Assembly: GCF_029223585.1 (NCBI RefSeq)
Contig: NZ_CP119423.1
Location: forward strand, 3,100,001-3,164,000
DNA from: Photobacterium sp. DA100
GTDB taxonomy: Bacteria > Pseudomonadota > Gammaproteobacteria > Enterobacterales > Vibrionaceae
Length of the DNA stretch: 64,000 nucleotides
Direction: 5' to 3'
Shown here: positions 10,407 through 20,280 of the stretch, one piece after another
How the letters are laid out: the number at the start of each line of letters is the position of its first letter
Position numbering within the stretch: position 1 is the first letter of the stretch
The notes under the pieces: generated by a model
Seen by the model: the letters and a program-made list of their open reading frames with translations, nothing else
The model's database searches: none
Told to the model about the DNA's origin: nothing
Translations under genes and position numbers: made by a program

Positions 10407-11684
10407 CTAAAGCAACATTGCAGCAATGTTGGCAACCCCGGCTCCCGTAGCCCCCGCGGCCCAGCGGGCATCGGCACTGTCACGGAAGCAGGCTGCCAAA
10501 TCAAAATGGACCCAGCCGCAGTTGTCGGTATCAACAAAGCGCGACAGGAAGGCGGCAGCATTGGATGCACCGCCCATACCGCCACCTTTCATGACTCGGC
10601 TATTGGCAGTATCGGCATAGTAAGACGGGCAGTTTGACTGATGCCAGGTTTCCAGCGGCAGCGGCCAGGCAGGCTCGTTAACCAGGTCGGAAAGCTGCTG
10701 TGCTTTTAACACCAGCGCCTTGTCCAATCCAAACAACGCATTGTAGTCGGTCCCCACCGCCATCATGGCGGCACCGGTCAGGGTCGCTGCGTCGATGATC
10801 AGAGGTGCCTTGGTTTCGCTAGCCGCAATCAAGCCATCAGCCAGTACCAAGCGGCCTTCGGCATCAGTATTCACAATTTCTACTGTCTGACCATTCTTGT
10901 ACGTTAGCACATCGCCAAGCTTATAGGCGTTTCCGGCGATCAGGTTTTCGGCGCAGCACAGGATCAACTTCACACGTTGACGCAAACCTTGCTCGATAGC
11001 GTACCCCAATGCGGCGGTGACGGTGGCTGCACCGCCCATATCGCACTTCATGGTGACCATGCCGGCACTTGGCTTGATACTGTAGCCGCCGGAGTCGAAG
11101 GTGATCCCCTTGCCGACCAAACACGCCGATACCGGCGCATCCGCATCGCCGGTTGGATTGAAGTCCACGGTGAGCATCACCGGCGGTCGGCTACTGGCAC
11201 GACCGACGCTGTGGGTCCCTACCCAGCCCTGCTCGGCCAAAGCGTCACCGACCAGGATCTCGTGGGTAAGGGCATCACCGGCGATCGCCGACAGGAATGA
11301 CACGGCTTCATCCGCAAGCTTCTGCGGATACATTTCTTCCGGCGTGGCATTAACGACCTTGCGAACCCAGTCGGCGCTGCGGCGGCGGGCATTGAGCAAC
11401 TCAAGCTCGTCCTCGTCAATCGAGGCCCAGCGCAGCTCTACCTCTACCTTTGGCGTCGCGAAGCCACAGTAGAACGCCCACTGGCGCTCATAGCTCCAGC
11501 CTTCGCCAGCCAGGCTGGCCCGGGTGATCCCCTGCGACTGCAACTGGCGGGCAGCCTGCTGGATGCGGCGCAAGGGATGGTCACCGGCAAAATGGATCAC
11601 GGCACCGTCGGCTTCATAGGCCACCAGCGCCTTGTCGCCCCATACTCCCGAGTATTGGGCCGACGAGAGTGAAATCTTTAACAT
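10407..11684 (-). CDS. Peptidase B-like leucyl aminopeptidase, diverged paralogue
   Basis: It is a 425-residue M17 metallo-aminopeptidase. Catalytic and metal-binding segments are intact: [30 protein letters not shown], and [14 protein letters not shown]. It is clearly homologous to the adjacent pepB (11743-13038) throughout, but more diverged from Escherichia coli PepB, especially in the N-terminal domain and the C-terminal end (GAGVANIAAMLL in place of [11 protein letters not shown]). The start ATG at 11684 matches the paralogue's start (LKISLSSAQYSGVWGDKALV); the frame is open further upstream into the terminator region. It probably cleaves N-terminal residues from peptides in the cytoplasm; any specificity difference is unknown. 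Confidence 0.9.
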   Translation of the reverse strand: MLKISLSSAQYSGVWGDKALVAYEADGAVIHFAGDHPLRRIQQAARQLQSQGITRASLAGEGWSYERQWAFYCGFATPKVEVELRWASIDEDELELLNARRRSADWVRKVVNATPEEMYPQKLADEAVSFLSAIAGDALTHEILVGDALAEQGWVGTHSVGRASSRPPVMLTVDFNPTGDADAPVSACLVGKGITFDSGGYSIKPSAGMVTMKCDMGGAATVTAALGYAIEQGLRQRVKLILCCAENLIAGNAYKLGDVLTYKNGQTVEIVNTDAEGRLVLADGLIAASETKAPLIIDAATLTGAAMMAVGTDYNALFGLDKALVLKAQQLSDLVNEPAWPLPLETWHQSNCPSYYADTANSRVMKGGGMGGASNAAAFLSRFVDTDNCGWVHFDLAACFRDSADARWAAGATGAGVANIAAMLL

Positions 11685-11694
11685 ACTTTCTTCC

Positions 11695-11724
11695 TGAAAA
11701 ACACTGCCGCCCTTGGGCGGCAGC
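11695..11724 (-). terminator. Terminator between the tandem pepB genes
   Basis: The stem GCTGCCGCCC/GGCGGCAG with loop AAG is followed on the minus strand by TGTTTTT. It lies between pepB and its paralogue, so the downstream copy would get only partial read-through or use its own promoter. Confidence 0.75.
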
Positions 11725-11742
11725 AATCGGTTATTTTTTGTT

Positions 11743-13038
11743 TTAGTCTTGTTCGTGATCACACAGGATGTTGGCCAGCGTACGGACCCCCATGCCGGTT
11801 GCCCCAGCCGCCCACTTGTCGTTGGCAGACTTGCGATATGTACCGCTGGCATCGATGTGCATCCAGCCATTCTGGTAGTCTTCGACAAAATAAGACAGGA
11901 AGGCGGCGGCGGTACTGGCACCTGGCATAAAGTCACCCTGCGAGATGTTGCTTAGATCAGCAAAGTTCGATGGCATCATGGCTCGGTGGTGGTCCGCCAA
12001 CGGCAGCGGCCACAATCCTTCGTTTTCATCGCTTGCCGCCATCAAAGCTTTTTGGGCAAGGCCATGGTCAAAGCTAAACAGCGCGTGGTAATCATTGCCC
12101 AGCGCATTCTTCGCCGCCCCCGTCAGGGTCGCACAGTCAATGATTAGCTCAGGGTTCTGGCTGCTGGCGTAGATCAAGCCATCCGCCAATACCAGGCGCC
12201 CCTCGGCATCGGTATTCAATACTTCAACGGTTGTACCATTCTTGTAGGTGATGATATCGCCCAGCTTGAACGCACGGCCCGAGACCATGTTTTCGGCACA
12301 GCACAGGATCAACTTGATACGCTTGTTGGTGCCACGGGCAATCGCCAGTGCCAGCGCCCCTGTTGCCAGTGCCGAGCCACCCATATCGGCTTTCATCGCC
12401 GTCATACCCGCTGACGGCTTGATGCTGTAGCCGCCAGAGTCAAACGTGATGCCCTTGCCAACCAGGCAAGTGTGTACCGGAGCCTCGGCGTTGCCCGTCG
12501 GATTGTAGTCAAGGCGCAGCATTGCCGGAGAACGCTCCGAGCCACGACCGACAGTGTGGATACCGTTCCAGCCTTCGTCCAGCAGATCGTTGCCCTTGAT
12601 AATTTTGTAGCTCACATGCTCTGGCGCCAACGACTTGATGAACTCGCCAGCACGCGAGGCTAGCTGCGAAGGACGTACCACTTCCGCCGACTGGTTGATG
12701 ATCTCGCGCACCCAGTTGGTCGCCATCAGGCGGGCCTGAAGCTCGGCTTCATCCGTTTCAGACAGACCGCTCCAGCTGACCTCGTTACCCGGCTTGGCGT
12801 TGCGATGTCCCTGAATAAATGCCCAAATACACTCCAGATCCCAACCGTCACCGGCCAACTCGACGTTCTTGATACCCTGTGCATCCAGTTTGCGGCCAGC
12901 GCGCTGCAAAGACGCCAGCACATTTTCTTCTGTCAGGTGTACTACCGCACCGTCAGCTTCAAAGGTTACCAGGGCGTTTTTGCCCCACTTTTCGTCAGCT
13001 GCTTCCGCAGTCAGTAGTACACGCATATTGGCAGACAT
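11743..13038 (-). CDS. pepB: Aminopeptidase B (PepB)
   Basis: PepB is an M17-family aminopeptidase of general peptide turnover. The 431-residue protein follows Escherichia coli PepB closely: [55 protein letters not shown] and [15 protein letters not shown]. The last three hold the lysine, aspartate and glutamate residues that bind two metal ions and catalyse hydrolysis. A strong AAGGAG ribosome-binding site precedes ATG 13038. In Escherichia coli pepB follows iscX; here the same neighbour is 380 bases upstream. This copy looks ancestral; the next gene is its tandem duplicate. Confidence 0.95.
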   Translation of the reverse strand: MSANMRVLLTAEAADEKWGKNALVTFEADGAVVHLTEENVLASLQRAGRKLDAQGIKNVELAGDGWDLECIWAFIQGHRNAKPGNEVSWSGLSETDEAELQARLMATNWVREIINQSAEVVRPSQLASRAGEFIKSLAPEHVSYKIIKGNDLLDEGWNGIHTVGRGSERSPAMLRLDYNPTGNAEAPVHTCLVGKGITFDSGGYSIKPSAGMTAMKADMGGSALATGALALAIARGTNKRIKLILCCAENMVSGRAFKLGDIITYKNGTTVEVLNTDAEGRLVLADGLIYASSQNPELIIDCATLTGAAKNALGNDYHALFSFDHGLAQKALMAASDENEGLWPLPLADHHRAMMPSNFADLSNISQGDFMPGASTAAAFLSYFVEDYQNGWMHIDASGTYRKSANDKWAAGATGMGVRTLANILCDHEQD

Positions 13039-13418
13039 GAAATACTCCTTGGATTGTTGTTACCCCGCCAGCTTCGGCGCAGTAACGAGATGTGAAAGGG
13101 CGTGCCTAACGCCTGAATACATAATCTCTCATGCATTTGGATAACAAATGAATGACAATGATGTTACCCACGATAACAGATGTTATTGGGGCTCTTTTCT
13201 GTATTACAAGGGGTTTCACAGCGATTTCAGCACGTTCCGTGCAGTTCTCCAGCATAGGGGAGGACTATAGAGTTGAAAATATGGCCTTCCGACCCGTTTT
13301 CAGAATTTATCTTACTCTGCCTTGGTTGCAGCCAAGAAACAAGCTGTTTACAACGAGACTAAGAGCAAGATCATAGGGGAAGGCGGCGGTAGGCGTTCAA
13401 GTTCAGCGACAGCGAGGC
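13039..13418. other. Intergenic region upstream of pepB
   Basis: These 380 bases hold the pepB ribosome-binding site (AAGGAG) and no convincing gene, hairpin terminator or known operator. The short open frames here lack coding character. Confidence 0.5.
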
Positions 13419-13619
13419 TCAGTCAGCCTCTTCAATCCAGTACATCTGGACGGCTTCCAGCACGCGCTCACTGCAATGGCTGGGATCATCGTCAAAGTCA
13501 TCCAGCGCCAAAATCCACTCTCTCAAATCGGTAAAGCGGATCGTCACCGGATCAACATCAGGGTGCAGTTCAGAAAGCTCAATTGCCAAGTCCCGTGAAT
13601 CTATCCATTTTAGGCCCAT
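13419..13619 (-). CDS. iscX: Fe-S assembly adaptor IscX
   Basis: IscX is a small acidic protein that binds IscS and iron and tunes cluster assembly. The 66-residue protein has the family layout: LKWIDSRDLAIELSELHPDVDP, the DLREWILALDDFDDDP segment and the closing LEAVQMYWIEE. It normally ends the isc operon directly after fdx. Here 125 bases and a strong terminator (13702-13737) separate it from fdx, so it probably depends on read-through or on a promoter in that gap. Confidence 0.95.
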   Translation of the reverse strand: MGLKWIDSRDLAIELSELHPDVDPVTIRFTDLREWILALDDFDDDPSHCSERVLEAVQMYWIEEAD

Positions 13620-13701
13620 AACGGTCTCCTCTACTTCCTTACTCTAGCCTCTGGCCCTATTAGTGTAGCCAATAGCCCGGCGCTCATAACAAGCAGCGGG
13701 T

Positions 13702-13737
13702 ATAAAAAAGCCCCGATGGTTTCACCAGCGGGGCTTT
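13702..13737 (-). terminator. Terminator behind fdx (end of main isc transcript)
   Basis: The stem AAAGCCCC/GGGGCTTT with inner pairing CGCTGGTG...ACCATCG is followed on the minus strand by six T residues. It starts 8 bases after the fdx stop. Confidence 0.88.
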
Positions 13738-13744
13738 AAATCTC

Positions 13745-14083
13745 TTAGTGGTTTTCCGATGCCAGGTTCAGGGTGTACTTCGGAATTTCCACCACCAAAT
13801 CTTCATCAGCAACTTTGGCCTGACAACTCAAACGCGATTCAGGCTCCAGTCCCCATGCTTTATCCAACATGTCATCCTCCAGCTCATCACTTTCTTCCAG
13901 TGAGTCAAAGCCTTCACGGACGATACAGTGACACGTGGTGCAGGCACAGGATTTTTCACACGCATGTTCAATGCCAATACCGTTGCGCAGTGCCACGTCA
14001 AGAATCGTCTCGCCTTCTTGCGCTTCTAGCACTGCCCCTTCCGGGCAAAGCTCATCATGGGGTAATACAACAATTTTAGGCAT
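13745..14083 (-). CDS. fdx: ISC-type [2Fe-2S] ferredoxin
   Basis: This ferredoxin supplies electrons for cluster assembly on IscU. The 112-residue protein shows the ligands of adrenodoxin-type ferredoxins: Cys42, Cys48, Cys51 (HACEKSCACTTCHC) and Cys87 (RLSCQAK). It lies two bases behind hscA and is cotranscribed. Confidence 0.97.
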   Translation of the reverse strand: MPKIVVLPHDELCPEGAVLEAQEGETILDVALRNGIGIEHACEKSCACTTCHCIVREGFDSLEESDELEDDMLDKAWGLEPESRLSCQAKVADEDLVVEIPKYTLNLASENH

Positions 14084-14085
14084 GC

Positions 14086-15936
14086 CTAAACCTCATCAAT
14101 CGACTGACCAGCCAGGGCACGGCGGATAGACTGATCCATCCGGCGCGATGCAAATTCCTGGCTCGCCTTATCTGTTTTCTTAATTCCCGCTTCAATCGCG
14201 TACGGGTCGGTGCCCTGGCGCAATTGAACCAGTTCCATCATGACGGCTTCCAGCTCGTCGCGCTCTTCTTTGCTCAGTAGAGTATCGCCATCCTGAGCCA
14301 GCGCTGCAATCAACCCTTCCAGTACGCGATCCGCTTCCACTTGTTGCTCGGCAAGGGCACGGGCGTCTTTGTCGTCCTGGGCAAAGGTCATTGAATCACG
14401 GATCATAGTCGCAATTTCATCGTCGGTCAGGCCATATGAAGGCTTCACCTGGATAGAAGATTGCACACCGCTACTCTTTTCCATCGCAGTTACAGACAAC
14501 AAACCGTCTGCATCCACTTGATATGTAACACGAATATGTGCTGCACCTGCGGCCATCGCAGGAATGCCGCGCAAGGTAAAGCGTGCCAGTGAACGGCAGT
14601 CACTCACCATTTCACGCTCGCCCTGAACCACATGGACTGACATAGCCGTCTGACCATCTTTGAACGTGGTGAACTCCTGGGCGCGGGCGACAGGAATCGT
14701 GGTGTTGCGCGGGATGATTTTCTCGATCATACCACCCATGGTTTCGATACCCAGCGACAACGGGATCACATCCAGCAGCAGCATGTCAGCATCAGGCTTG
14801 TTACCTGCAAGGATATCAGCCTGAATCGCCGCACCAATCGCCACCACCTGATCCGGGTCGATCGACGTCAGTGGCGCTTTGCCGAAGTAGTTGCCAACCA
14901 TTTCACGCACCAGTGGTACGCGAGTTGAACCACCAACCATGACGGTTTCGATCACGTCTTCGGCAGTGACCTCTGCATCTTTCAATGCCCGACGGCATGC
15001 CATCAGCGTCTTTTTCACCAAAGGTTGGATCAAGGTATCGAACTGCTCACGGGAAACAGTACCCTGCCAGTCAAGCACATCGACCGAGACTTCATCCGCA
15101 TCGGACAGCGCTTCTTTGGCTGCCTGCGCAGCATCTTGCAGCTTGCGTTGGGCAATCGCATCGCGCTCGGTGATACCGGCTTGCTCGGCAATCCAATCCG
15201 CCAGCAGGTGGTCAAAGTCATCACCACCTAGCGCAGAATCACCACCCGTGGCCATCACTTCAAACACACCTTTCGACAGGCGAAGAATAGAGATATCGAA
15301 TGTACCGCCGCCCAAGTCATACACAGCGATCACGCCTTCCTGACCTGAGTCCAAACCATAGGCAATCGCAGCCGCCGTGGGCTCGTTAAGCAGGCGAAGA
15401 ACATTGAGGTTCGCCAACTTCGCCGCGTCTTTAGTACCCGCACGCTGGGCATCATCAAAGTAGGCAGGGACAGTGATCACCACACCTTCCAGCTCACCAC
15501 CCAAAGTATCTTGCGCACGCTGGTTAAGGGTCTTGAGAATTTCAGCCGACACCTGGACCGGGTTAACCTCACCACCACGGGTGATCAGCTGAGGCAAACC
15601 GTTATCCGTTGCACTGAACTGATATGGCATCTGCGGATAGCGTGCTTGGATATCCGCCAGAGAGCGGCCCATCATACGCTTAACAGAAATAATACTATTA
15701 ATCGGATCCTGCTGGGCGATATCGCGGGCTTCATGGCCAACGACCACGTCACTTTCACTGTAGTGAACCGCCGATGGCAGAATCGCACGGCCTTGGTCAT
15801 CTTTCAGGGTTTCCGGAACGCCGCTGCGTACTGCAGCCACGAGAGAGTTTGTAGTGCCCAGATCAATACCCACCGCCAATTTGTGTTGGTGCGGCGCAGC
15901 GCTTTGACCGGGTTCAGCAATCTGTAACAGTGCCAT
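14086..15936 (-). CDS. hscA: Fe-S cluster assembly chaperone HscA
   Basis: HscA is the specialised Hsp70 that, with HscB, drives release of the cluster from IscU by binding its LPPVK motif. The 616-residue protein has the Hsp70 ATPase start [13 protein letters not shown], the phosphate-2 motif [20 protein letters not shown], and a substrate-binding domain from about 385. The frame is open upstream, but ATG 15936 ([12 protein letters not shown]) gives the family start and exact Escherichia coli length. Confidence 0.97.
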   Translation of the reverse strand: MALLQIAEPGQSAAPHQHKLAVGIDLGTTNSLVAAVRSGVPETLKDDQGRAILPSAVHYSESDVVVGHEARDIAQQDPINSIISVKRMMGRSLADIQARYPQMPYQFSATDNGLPQLITRGGEVNPVQVSAEILKTLNQRAQDTLGGELEGVVITVPAYFDDAQRAGTKDAAKLANLNVLRLLNEPTAAAIAYGLDSGQEGVIAVYDLGGGTFDISILRLSKGVFEVMATGGDSALGGDDFDHLLADWIAEQAGITERDAIAQRKLQDAAQAAKEALSDADEVSVDVLDWQGTVSREQFDTLIQPLVKKTLMACRRALKDAEVTAEDVIETVMVGGSTRVPLVREMVGNYFGKAPLTSIDPDQVVAIGAAIQADILAGNKPDADMLLLDVIPLSLGIETMGGMIEKIIPRNTTIPVARAQEFTTFKDGQTAMSVHVVQGEREMVSDCRSLARFTLRGIPAMAAGAAHIRVTYQVDADGLLSVTAMEKSSGVQSSIQVKPSYGLTDDEIATMIRDSMTFAQDDKDARALAEQQVEADRVLEGLIAALAQDGDTLLSKEERDELEAVMMELVQLRQGTDPYAIEAGIKKTDKASQEFASRRMDQSIRRALAGQSIDEV

Positions 15937-15974
15937 TTTCGTTCCTGTGGTGTTTTTACCGGGCTTGGATAAAA

Positions 15975-16490
15975 TCAATCAAGCAGGCTATCTTCCAAGC
16001 GCTCGACTTCTTCACGCAGCTTAACAATAAATTTCAGCTTGCGCACGGCGTCAGCCGCCACTTCCCAGTTTTCATCAACAAGTAATTGCTCAAGCTCAAC
16101 CAGCTGTGCCTTGTACAGGGTTGAGGCGTGCTGTTCAAAATCAAACAACGCGCTTTGTGGATCACTCGACTCCGGGATCTCCTCCAACTCTTCACGCAGC
16201 TCCATTTGCTGCATCAAGAAGACAGGATCTTGCAACGTCTTCTGCTCACCACGGATATCCACGCCGTTGACCGACAACATGTACTCTGCGCGGGAGATAG
16301 GGTTTTTCAACGTCTGGAAGGCATCGTTGATCTGCGCAGCTTTCTGCACCGCCATTAAACGGTCACGCTCGGAAGCCGTAGCAAAGTTATCAGGGTGGAA
16401 ATGGCGCTGCAGTTCGCGGAACTGGGTTGCAAGAAGGCTACCGTCCAGCTGAAACTGAAATGGTAGCCCAAAGAGTTCGAAATGATTCAT
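15975..16490 (-). CDS. hscB: Fe-S assembly J-domain co-chaperone HscB
   Basis: HscB delivers IscU to HscA and stimulates its ATPase. The 171-residue protein has an N-terminal J domain with the HPD motif ([10 protein letters not shown], about 28-37) and a C-terminal three-helix IscU-binding domain (about 85-170). ATG at 16490 ([10 protein letters not shown]) was chosen by family start; the open frame runs further upstream. Confidence 0.96.
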   Translation of the reverse strand: MNHFELFGLPFQFQLDGSLLATQFRELQRHFHPDNFATASERDRLMAVQKAAQINDAFQTLKNPISRAEYMLSVNGVDIRGEQKTLQDPVFLMQQMELREELEEIPESSDPQSALFDFEQHASTLYKAQLVELEQLLVDENWEVAADAVRKLKFIVKLREEVERLEDSLLD

Positions 16491-16584
16491 ATCGCGTGAG
16501 TTTCTGTAAAGACCGAGTCTAAAAATAACTGAACCTGACCCTCCCTCGACTAAAGGCAGCAATCAGGTCCAATTGGCTCAGCGA

Positions 16585-16908
16585 TTATACGTTGAAGCTT
16601 TCACCGCAGCCGCATTCGCTGGATACATTAGGGTTGTTGAATTTGAAGCCCTCGTTGAGACCTTCTTTGGCAAAGTCCAACTCAGTACCATCTAGATACA
16701 CCATGCTCTTGGCATCAATGATGATCTTCACCCCTTTCTCTTCGAAGATCTGATCACCTTCCTCTAGCTGGTCAACAAATTCCAGTACATAGGCCATTCC
16801 CGAACAGCCTGAAGTCCGGACACCCAGCCGAAGGCCGATACCTTTTCCTCGGTTTTCTAGGAAAGTAGCTACGCGACTCGCGGCCGCTTCAGTAATCGTT
16901 ATGGCCAT
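16585..16908 (-). CDS. iscA: Iron-sulfur cluster carrier IscA
   Basis: IscA is an A-type carrier that moves clusters from the scaffold to client proteins. The 107-residue protein has the three family cysteines Cys35 (SGCSG), Cys99 and Cys101 (ECGCGESF). It is 18 bases after iscU. The 94-base gap before hscB shows no clear terminator. Confidence 0.97.
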   Translation of the reverse strand: MAITITEAAASRVATFLENRGKGIGLRLGVRTSGCSGMAYVLEFVDQLEEGDQIFEEKGVKIIIDAKSMVYLDGTELDFAKEGLNEGFKFNNPNVSSECGCGESFNV

Positions 16909-16926
16909 ACAACAACCCTTAGAAAA

Positions 16927-17313
16927 TTAATGTTCTTCGTGTTTCTTCTTGTAATCGCTCACAGCTGCTTTGATTGCGTCTTCCGCAAGAATTGAGCAGT
17001 GAACTTTTACAGGTGGAAGCTCAAGTTCCTCGGCAATCGCCGAGTTCTTGATGCTAGCAGCTTCGTCCAGCGTCTTGCCCTTCACCCACTCAGTGATCAG
17101 TGAACTTGAAGCAATCGCAGAACCGCAGCCATACGTTTTGAACTTGGCATCTTCGATGATGCCTTCCTCAGTCACTTTGATCTGAAGTTTCATTACGTCG
17201 CCACAGGCAGGAGCCCCTACCATGCCGCTACCAACACTTTTGTCGTTTTTATCAAATGAGCCCACGTTACGCGGGTTCTCATAATGATCGATAACTTTTT
17301 CACTATATGCCAT
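16927..17313 (-). CDS. iscU: Iron-sulfur cluster scaffold IscU
   Basis: IscU is the scaffold on which [2Fe-2S] clusters are built. The 128-residue protein has the three ligands Cys37 (APACGD), Cys63 (YGCGSA) and Cys106 (HCSILAEDAI), and the HscA-recognition motif LPPVK at about 99-103. It lies 33 bases after iscS. Confidence 0.98.
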   Translation of the reverse strand: MAYSEKVIDHYENPRNVGSFDKNDKSVGSGMVGAPACGDVMKLQIKVTEEGIIEDAKFKTYGCGSAIASSSLITEWVKGKTLDEAASIKNSAIAEELELPPVKVHCSILAEDAIKAAVSDYKKKHEEH

Positions 17314-17346
17314 GACAGTTTCCTCGAATACGTGATGACCGCAAGA

Positions 17347-18561
17347 TTAGTGGTGTGCCCACTCGACCGTGTTCAGGTCAATACCTTCTTTATACATATC
17401 CCAAAGCGGAGACATGTCACGTAGTTTCTCAACCGCACCGCGGATTTGTGAAACTGCGTAGTCTACTTCTTCTTCCGTCGTGAAGCGACCGAAAGAGAAG
17501 CGAATTGAGCTGTGTGCCAGTTCATCGTCCAAGCCTAGGGCGCGAAGAACATAAGACGGCTCCAGGCTGGCAGAAGTACAAGCCGAACCCGAAGAGACAG
17601 CAAGATCTTTCAGTGCCATCAGCAGCGACTCGCCTTCAACGAACGCAAAGCTGATGTTCAGGTTGTTCGGTAGGCGCTGCTCCAGATCACCATTGATGGT
17701 CATCGCCTCGATACCTTCAAGGCCTTTCAACATGCGCTCGCGCAGGGCAAGGGCATGCTGGTAGTCTTTGTCCATCTCTTCTTTGGCGATGCGGAATGCT
17801 TCACCCATACCCACGATCTGGTGGGTCGCCAGGGTACCAGAGCGGAAACCACGCTCGTGACCACCACCGTGCATTTGCGCTTCAAGGCGGATACGCGGCT
17901 TACGACGAACGTAAAGAGCACCGATACCTTTAGGGCCGTAGATTTTGTGCGCTGACAGCGAAATCAGGTCGATCTTCATTTCCTGAACATCGATTGGCAG
18001 CTTACCGGCTGACTGAGCAGCATCAACATGGAAGATCACTTTCTTCTCACGGCATAGCTCACCGATAGCAGCGATATCCTGGATAACACCGATTTCGTTG
18101 TTCACATGCATGATTGACACCAGCACGGTGTCTTCACGCATCGCGTCGCGCAGTTTCGCCATATCGATCAAGCCGTTGGCTTCTGGCTCAAGGTAAGTCA
18201 CCTCGTAGCCTTCACGCTCTAGCTGGCGGCATGGATCAAGTACAGCTTTGTGTTCTGTCTTACAGGTGATGACGTGCTTGCCCTTCTTGCCGTAGAAGTG
18301 AGCGGCACCTTTGATAGCCAGGTTATCTGACTCAGTTGCACCTGAAGTAAATACGATTTCGCGTGGGTCTGCGTTTAGCAGCTCAGCAATCTGCTCACGA
18401 GCAGTATCAACCGCTTCTTCAGCCTGCCAACCGAAGCGGTGAGAACGAGAAGCCGGGTTACCGAAGTTTCCATCCATGGTCATGCATTGCATCATTTTTT
18501 CTGCAACACGCGGATCAACTGGGCAAGTAGCGGAATAATCAAAATATATTGGCAGTTTCAT
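17347..18561 (-). CDS. iscS: Cysteine desulfurase IscS
   Basis: IscS is the PLP enzyme that takes sulfur from cysteine for Fe-S clusters and thiolated tRNA. The 404-residue protein shows the PLP lysine segment [13 protein letters not shown] (about 206) and the active-site loop [15 protein letters not shown] (Cys about 328). I set the start at ATG 18561 ([18 protein letters not shown]) with GGAG 8 bases upstream, giving the exact family length; the frame is open into iscR. SATCP in place of the Escherichia coli SATTP agrees with what I recall of Vibrionaceae IscS. Confidence 0.97.
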   Translation of the reverse strand: MKLPIYFDYSATCPVDPRVAEKMMQCMTMDGNFGNPASRSHRFGWQAEEAVDTAREQIAELLNADPREIVFTSGATESDNLAIKGAAHFYGKKGKHVITCKTEHKAVLDPCRQLEREGYEVTYLEPEANGLIDMAKLRDAMREDTVLVSIMHVNNEIGVIQDIAAIGELCREKKVIFHVDAAQSAGKLPIDVQEMKIDLISLSAHKIYGPKGIGALYVRRKPRIRLEAQMHGGGHERGFRSGTLATHQIVGMGEAFRIAKEEMDKDYQHALALRERMLKGLEGIEAMTINGDLEQRLPNNLNISFAFVEGESLLMALKDLAVSSGSACTSASLEPSYVLRALGLDDELAHSSIRFSFGRFTTEEEVDYAVSQIRGAVEKLRDMSPLWDMYKEGIDLNTVEWAHH

Positions 18562-18592
18562 CTTCATCTCCGAAAACACGGACGTCTGGTCT

Positions 18593-19099
18593 CTAGGAGC
18601 GAACATCGACACCGATTGAGGTGTTGTCGTGTGTATTTTTATGTCCAAATGACGACTTAGTTAGGATCTGATCCTGACGGTCAGATATTTCTTGTACGTC
18701 ATTGTCTTGCATCAACTCACCAAGAGTGATGTTATTCAAAAAGCCGCTGATGCGGGAGCTCAGGTCACGCCATAGCGTGTGTGTCAGGCAGCGAACCCCG
18801 CCTTGACAGTCTCCCTTGCCGTGACACTTAGTCGCATCTACCGATTCATCGACGGCCGCAATCACCATACCCACTGCAATGTGGTTGGCATCTTCGCCAA
18901 GGCGATACCCCCCACCCGGTCCACGAACACTGGCCACCAAGCCAGCCTTGCGCAGGCGAGAGAACAACTGTTCCAAATAGGACAACGAGATCCCCTGACG
19001 CTCTGAAATGTCAGCCAAAGGAACCGGACCGTCCTGAGAGTGCAAAGCCACGTCTAACATGGCCGTGACTGCGTATCTTCCTTTTGATGTCAATCTCAT
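18593..19099 (-). CDS. iscR: Fe-S cluster-sensing transcriptional regulator IscR
   Basis: IscR is an Rrf2-family regulator that represses the isc operon when it carries a [2Fe-2S] cluster. The 168-residue protein has a winged helix ([20 protein letters not shown], then [20 protein letters not shown]) and the cluster ligands Cys92, Cys98, Cys104 and His107. Two type I IscR sites lie just upstream, so the gene is autoregulated. First gene of the isc operon. Confidence 0.97.
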   Translation of the reverse strand: MRLTSKGRYAVTAMLDVALHSQDGPVPLADISERQGISLSYLEQLFSRLRKAGLVASVRGPGGGYRLGEDANHIAVGMVIAAVDESVDATKCHGKGDCQGGVRCLTHTLWRDLSSRISGFLNNITLGELMQDNDVQEISDRQDQILTKSSFGHKNTHDNTSIGVDVRS

Positions 19100-19141
19100 A
19101 ACACACCGCTACCCACGTTTGTCTATGGGGAGGAGTGTCGC

Positions 19142-19166
19142 ATACCTGACTAAAACGGTCAAGTAT
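19142..19166 (-). promoter_or_regulatory. Type I IscR-binding site overlapping the isc promoter
   Basis: The 25-bp site reads ATACTTGAC...AGTCAGGTAT on the minus strand and fits the known type I pattern ATASYYGACTRWWWYAGTCRRSTAT with one mismatch. A candidate -35 (TTGACC) is embedded in it, with GACACT 17 bases on as a weak -10, so bound holo-IscR would block polymerase. Confidence 0.85.
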
Positions 19167-19191
19167 TTGCCTGACTATTTCAGTCAGGCTT
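19167..19191 (-). promoter_or_regulatory. Second IscR-like site, adjacent
   Basis: It is a nearly perfect palindrome with arms GCCTGACT/AGTCAGGC, directly abutting the first site. The GACT...AGTC core matches the type I pattern, while the outer ATA/TAT bases are missing. Two adjacent sites also occur upstream of iscR in Escherichia coli. Confidence 0.75.
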
Positions 19192-19212
19192 TTAGCCATA
19201 GAGAACTTGTGT

Positions 19213-19944
19213 CTATTTCTCTGGACGAGAGAGTGACTTTTCTACTGAGGAAAGGATACCACGTAAGATATTCAGCTCCTGTGATTCCGGTCGAGCCCGG
19301 GAAAACAGGCGGCGCATTTTGGTCATTACCATCGATGGCTTGTCTTTACTGATAAAGTCGGTCTTGGTTGCCACCTTTTCAAGGTGCTGGTAGAACATTT
19401 CCAGCTCCTTCATTCGCGGGTATTCCTCAACATGCTGTTGGGTTTGGAATTTTTCCGACGCCAAAAACGCCATGCGAATTTCATAACTCACCGTCTGTAC
19501 GGCCATCGCCAGATTCAACGAGCTGTATTCAGGGTTAGCCGGAATGTAGACGTGGCAATGGCAACGCTGCAGTTCTTCATTAGTCAGGCCGGTACGCTCT
19601 CGACCAAACAGGATTGCGACGTTGTGGGACGGTGCCTCGGCAATCGTCTTGATCCCGCACTCGCGGGGATCCAGCTGCGGCCATTCCAAAGTGCGCGAGC
19701 GGGCACTGGAGCCCACCACCAAGCCGCAATCGGCGATAGCGTCATCGAGACTAGACACGATCTTCGCCTGCTCGACGATATCTGAAGCCCCCGCAGCCAG
19801 TGCGTATGTGGTTTCGTCTATCTCGCAGGCCGGGTCGACCAGAACCAGGTTGGTCAGGCCCATCACTTTCATCGCCCGGGCAGCAGAACCAATATTGCCG
19901 GGATGTGAGGTACCCACGAGAACTACACTGACTTTATCTAACAT
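19213..19944 (-). CDS. trmJ: tRNA (cytidine/uridine-2'-O-)-methyltransferase TrmJ
   Basis: TrmJ methylates the ribose at position 32 of several tRNAs. The 243-residue SPOUT protein has the N-terminal motif [22 protein letters not shown], the SAM-binding knot segments [14 protein letters not shown] and [17 protein letters not shown], and a C-terminal helical extension. The start is uncertain: ATG 19944 ([10 protein letters not shown]) fits the family, TTG 19971 is in frame too, and neither has a strong ribosome-binding site. It is just upstream of iscR, as in Escherichia coli. Confidence 0.94.
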   Translation of the reverse strand: MLDKVSVVLVGTSHPGNIGSAARAMKVMGLTNLVLVDPACEIDETTYALAAGASDIVEQAKIVSSLDDAIADCGLVVGSSARSRTLEWPQLDPRECGIKTIAEAPSHNVAILFGRERTGLTNEELQRCHCHVYIPANPEYSSLNLAMAVQTVSYEIRMAFLASEKFQTQQHVEEYPRMKELEMFYQHLEKVATKTDFISKDKPSMVMTKMRRLFSRARPESQELNILRGILSSVEKSLSRPEK

Positions 19945-20280
19945 AGGAGGTGCAACTTTCAACTCTATCAATCGAACCGAAAGATATTAACACAGGGATT
20001 TTAAAAAAGGTGAAAACATGTAAAAACTTTATACCTAAGTGGCTTCATGTTGCACGATTCTGTTTTTACTCAATGTGTTCTGTTCAAAGTAAATAACCGA
20101 ATGGAATAACAAGCCAGTTTCACTGGTAATTTGAGACCGAAACGAGCGCTGTGACGATGAAAACCCCGCCACCTGGCCAGGCATGGCCACACGAATAAAA
20201 AATAACCACTTCCCTTTTGCCCTAGCTCTGATATACTCGCCGCCGCTTTTTAGTTCTTTAACATCCGTTGGGAAGATCCT
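19945..20280. other. Divergent intergenic region between trmJ and suhB
   Basis: These 336 bases contain promoters for trmJ (minus) and suhB (plus). I see no gene or strong hairpin. Confidence 0.5.
20229..20237 (+). promoter_or_regulatory. Extended -10 promoter for suhB
   Basis: TGATATACT is an extended -10 (TGnTATACT) 43 bases before the suhB start codon. The -35 region 17 bases upstream (CTTCCC) is poor, which is usual for extended -10 promoters. Confidence 0.6.
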
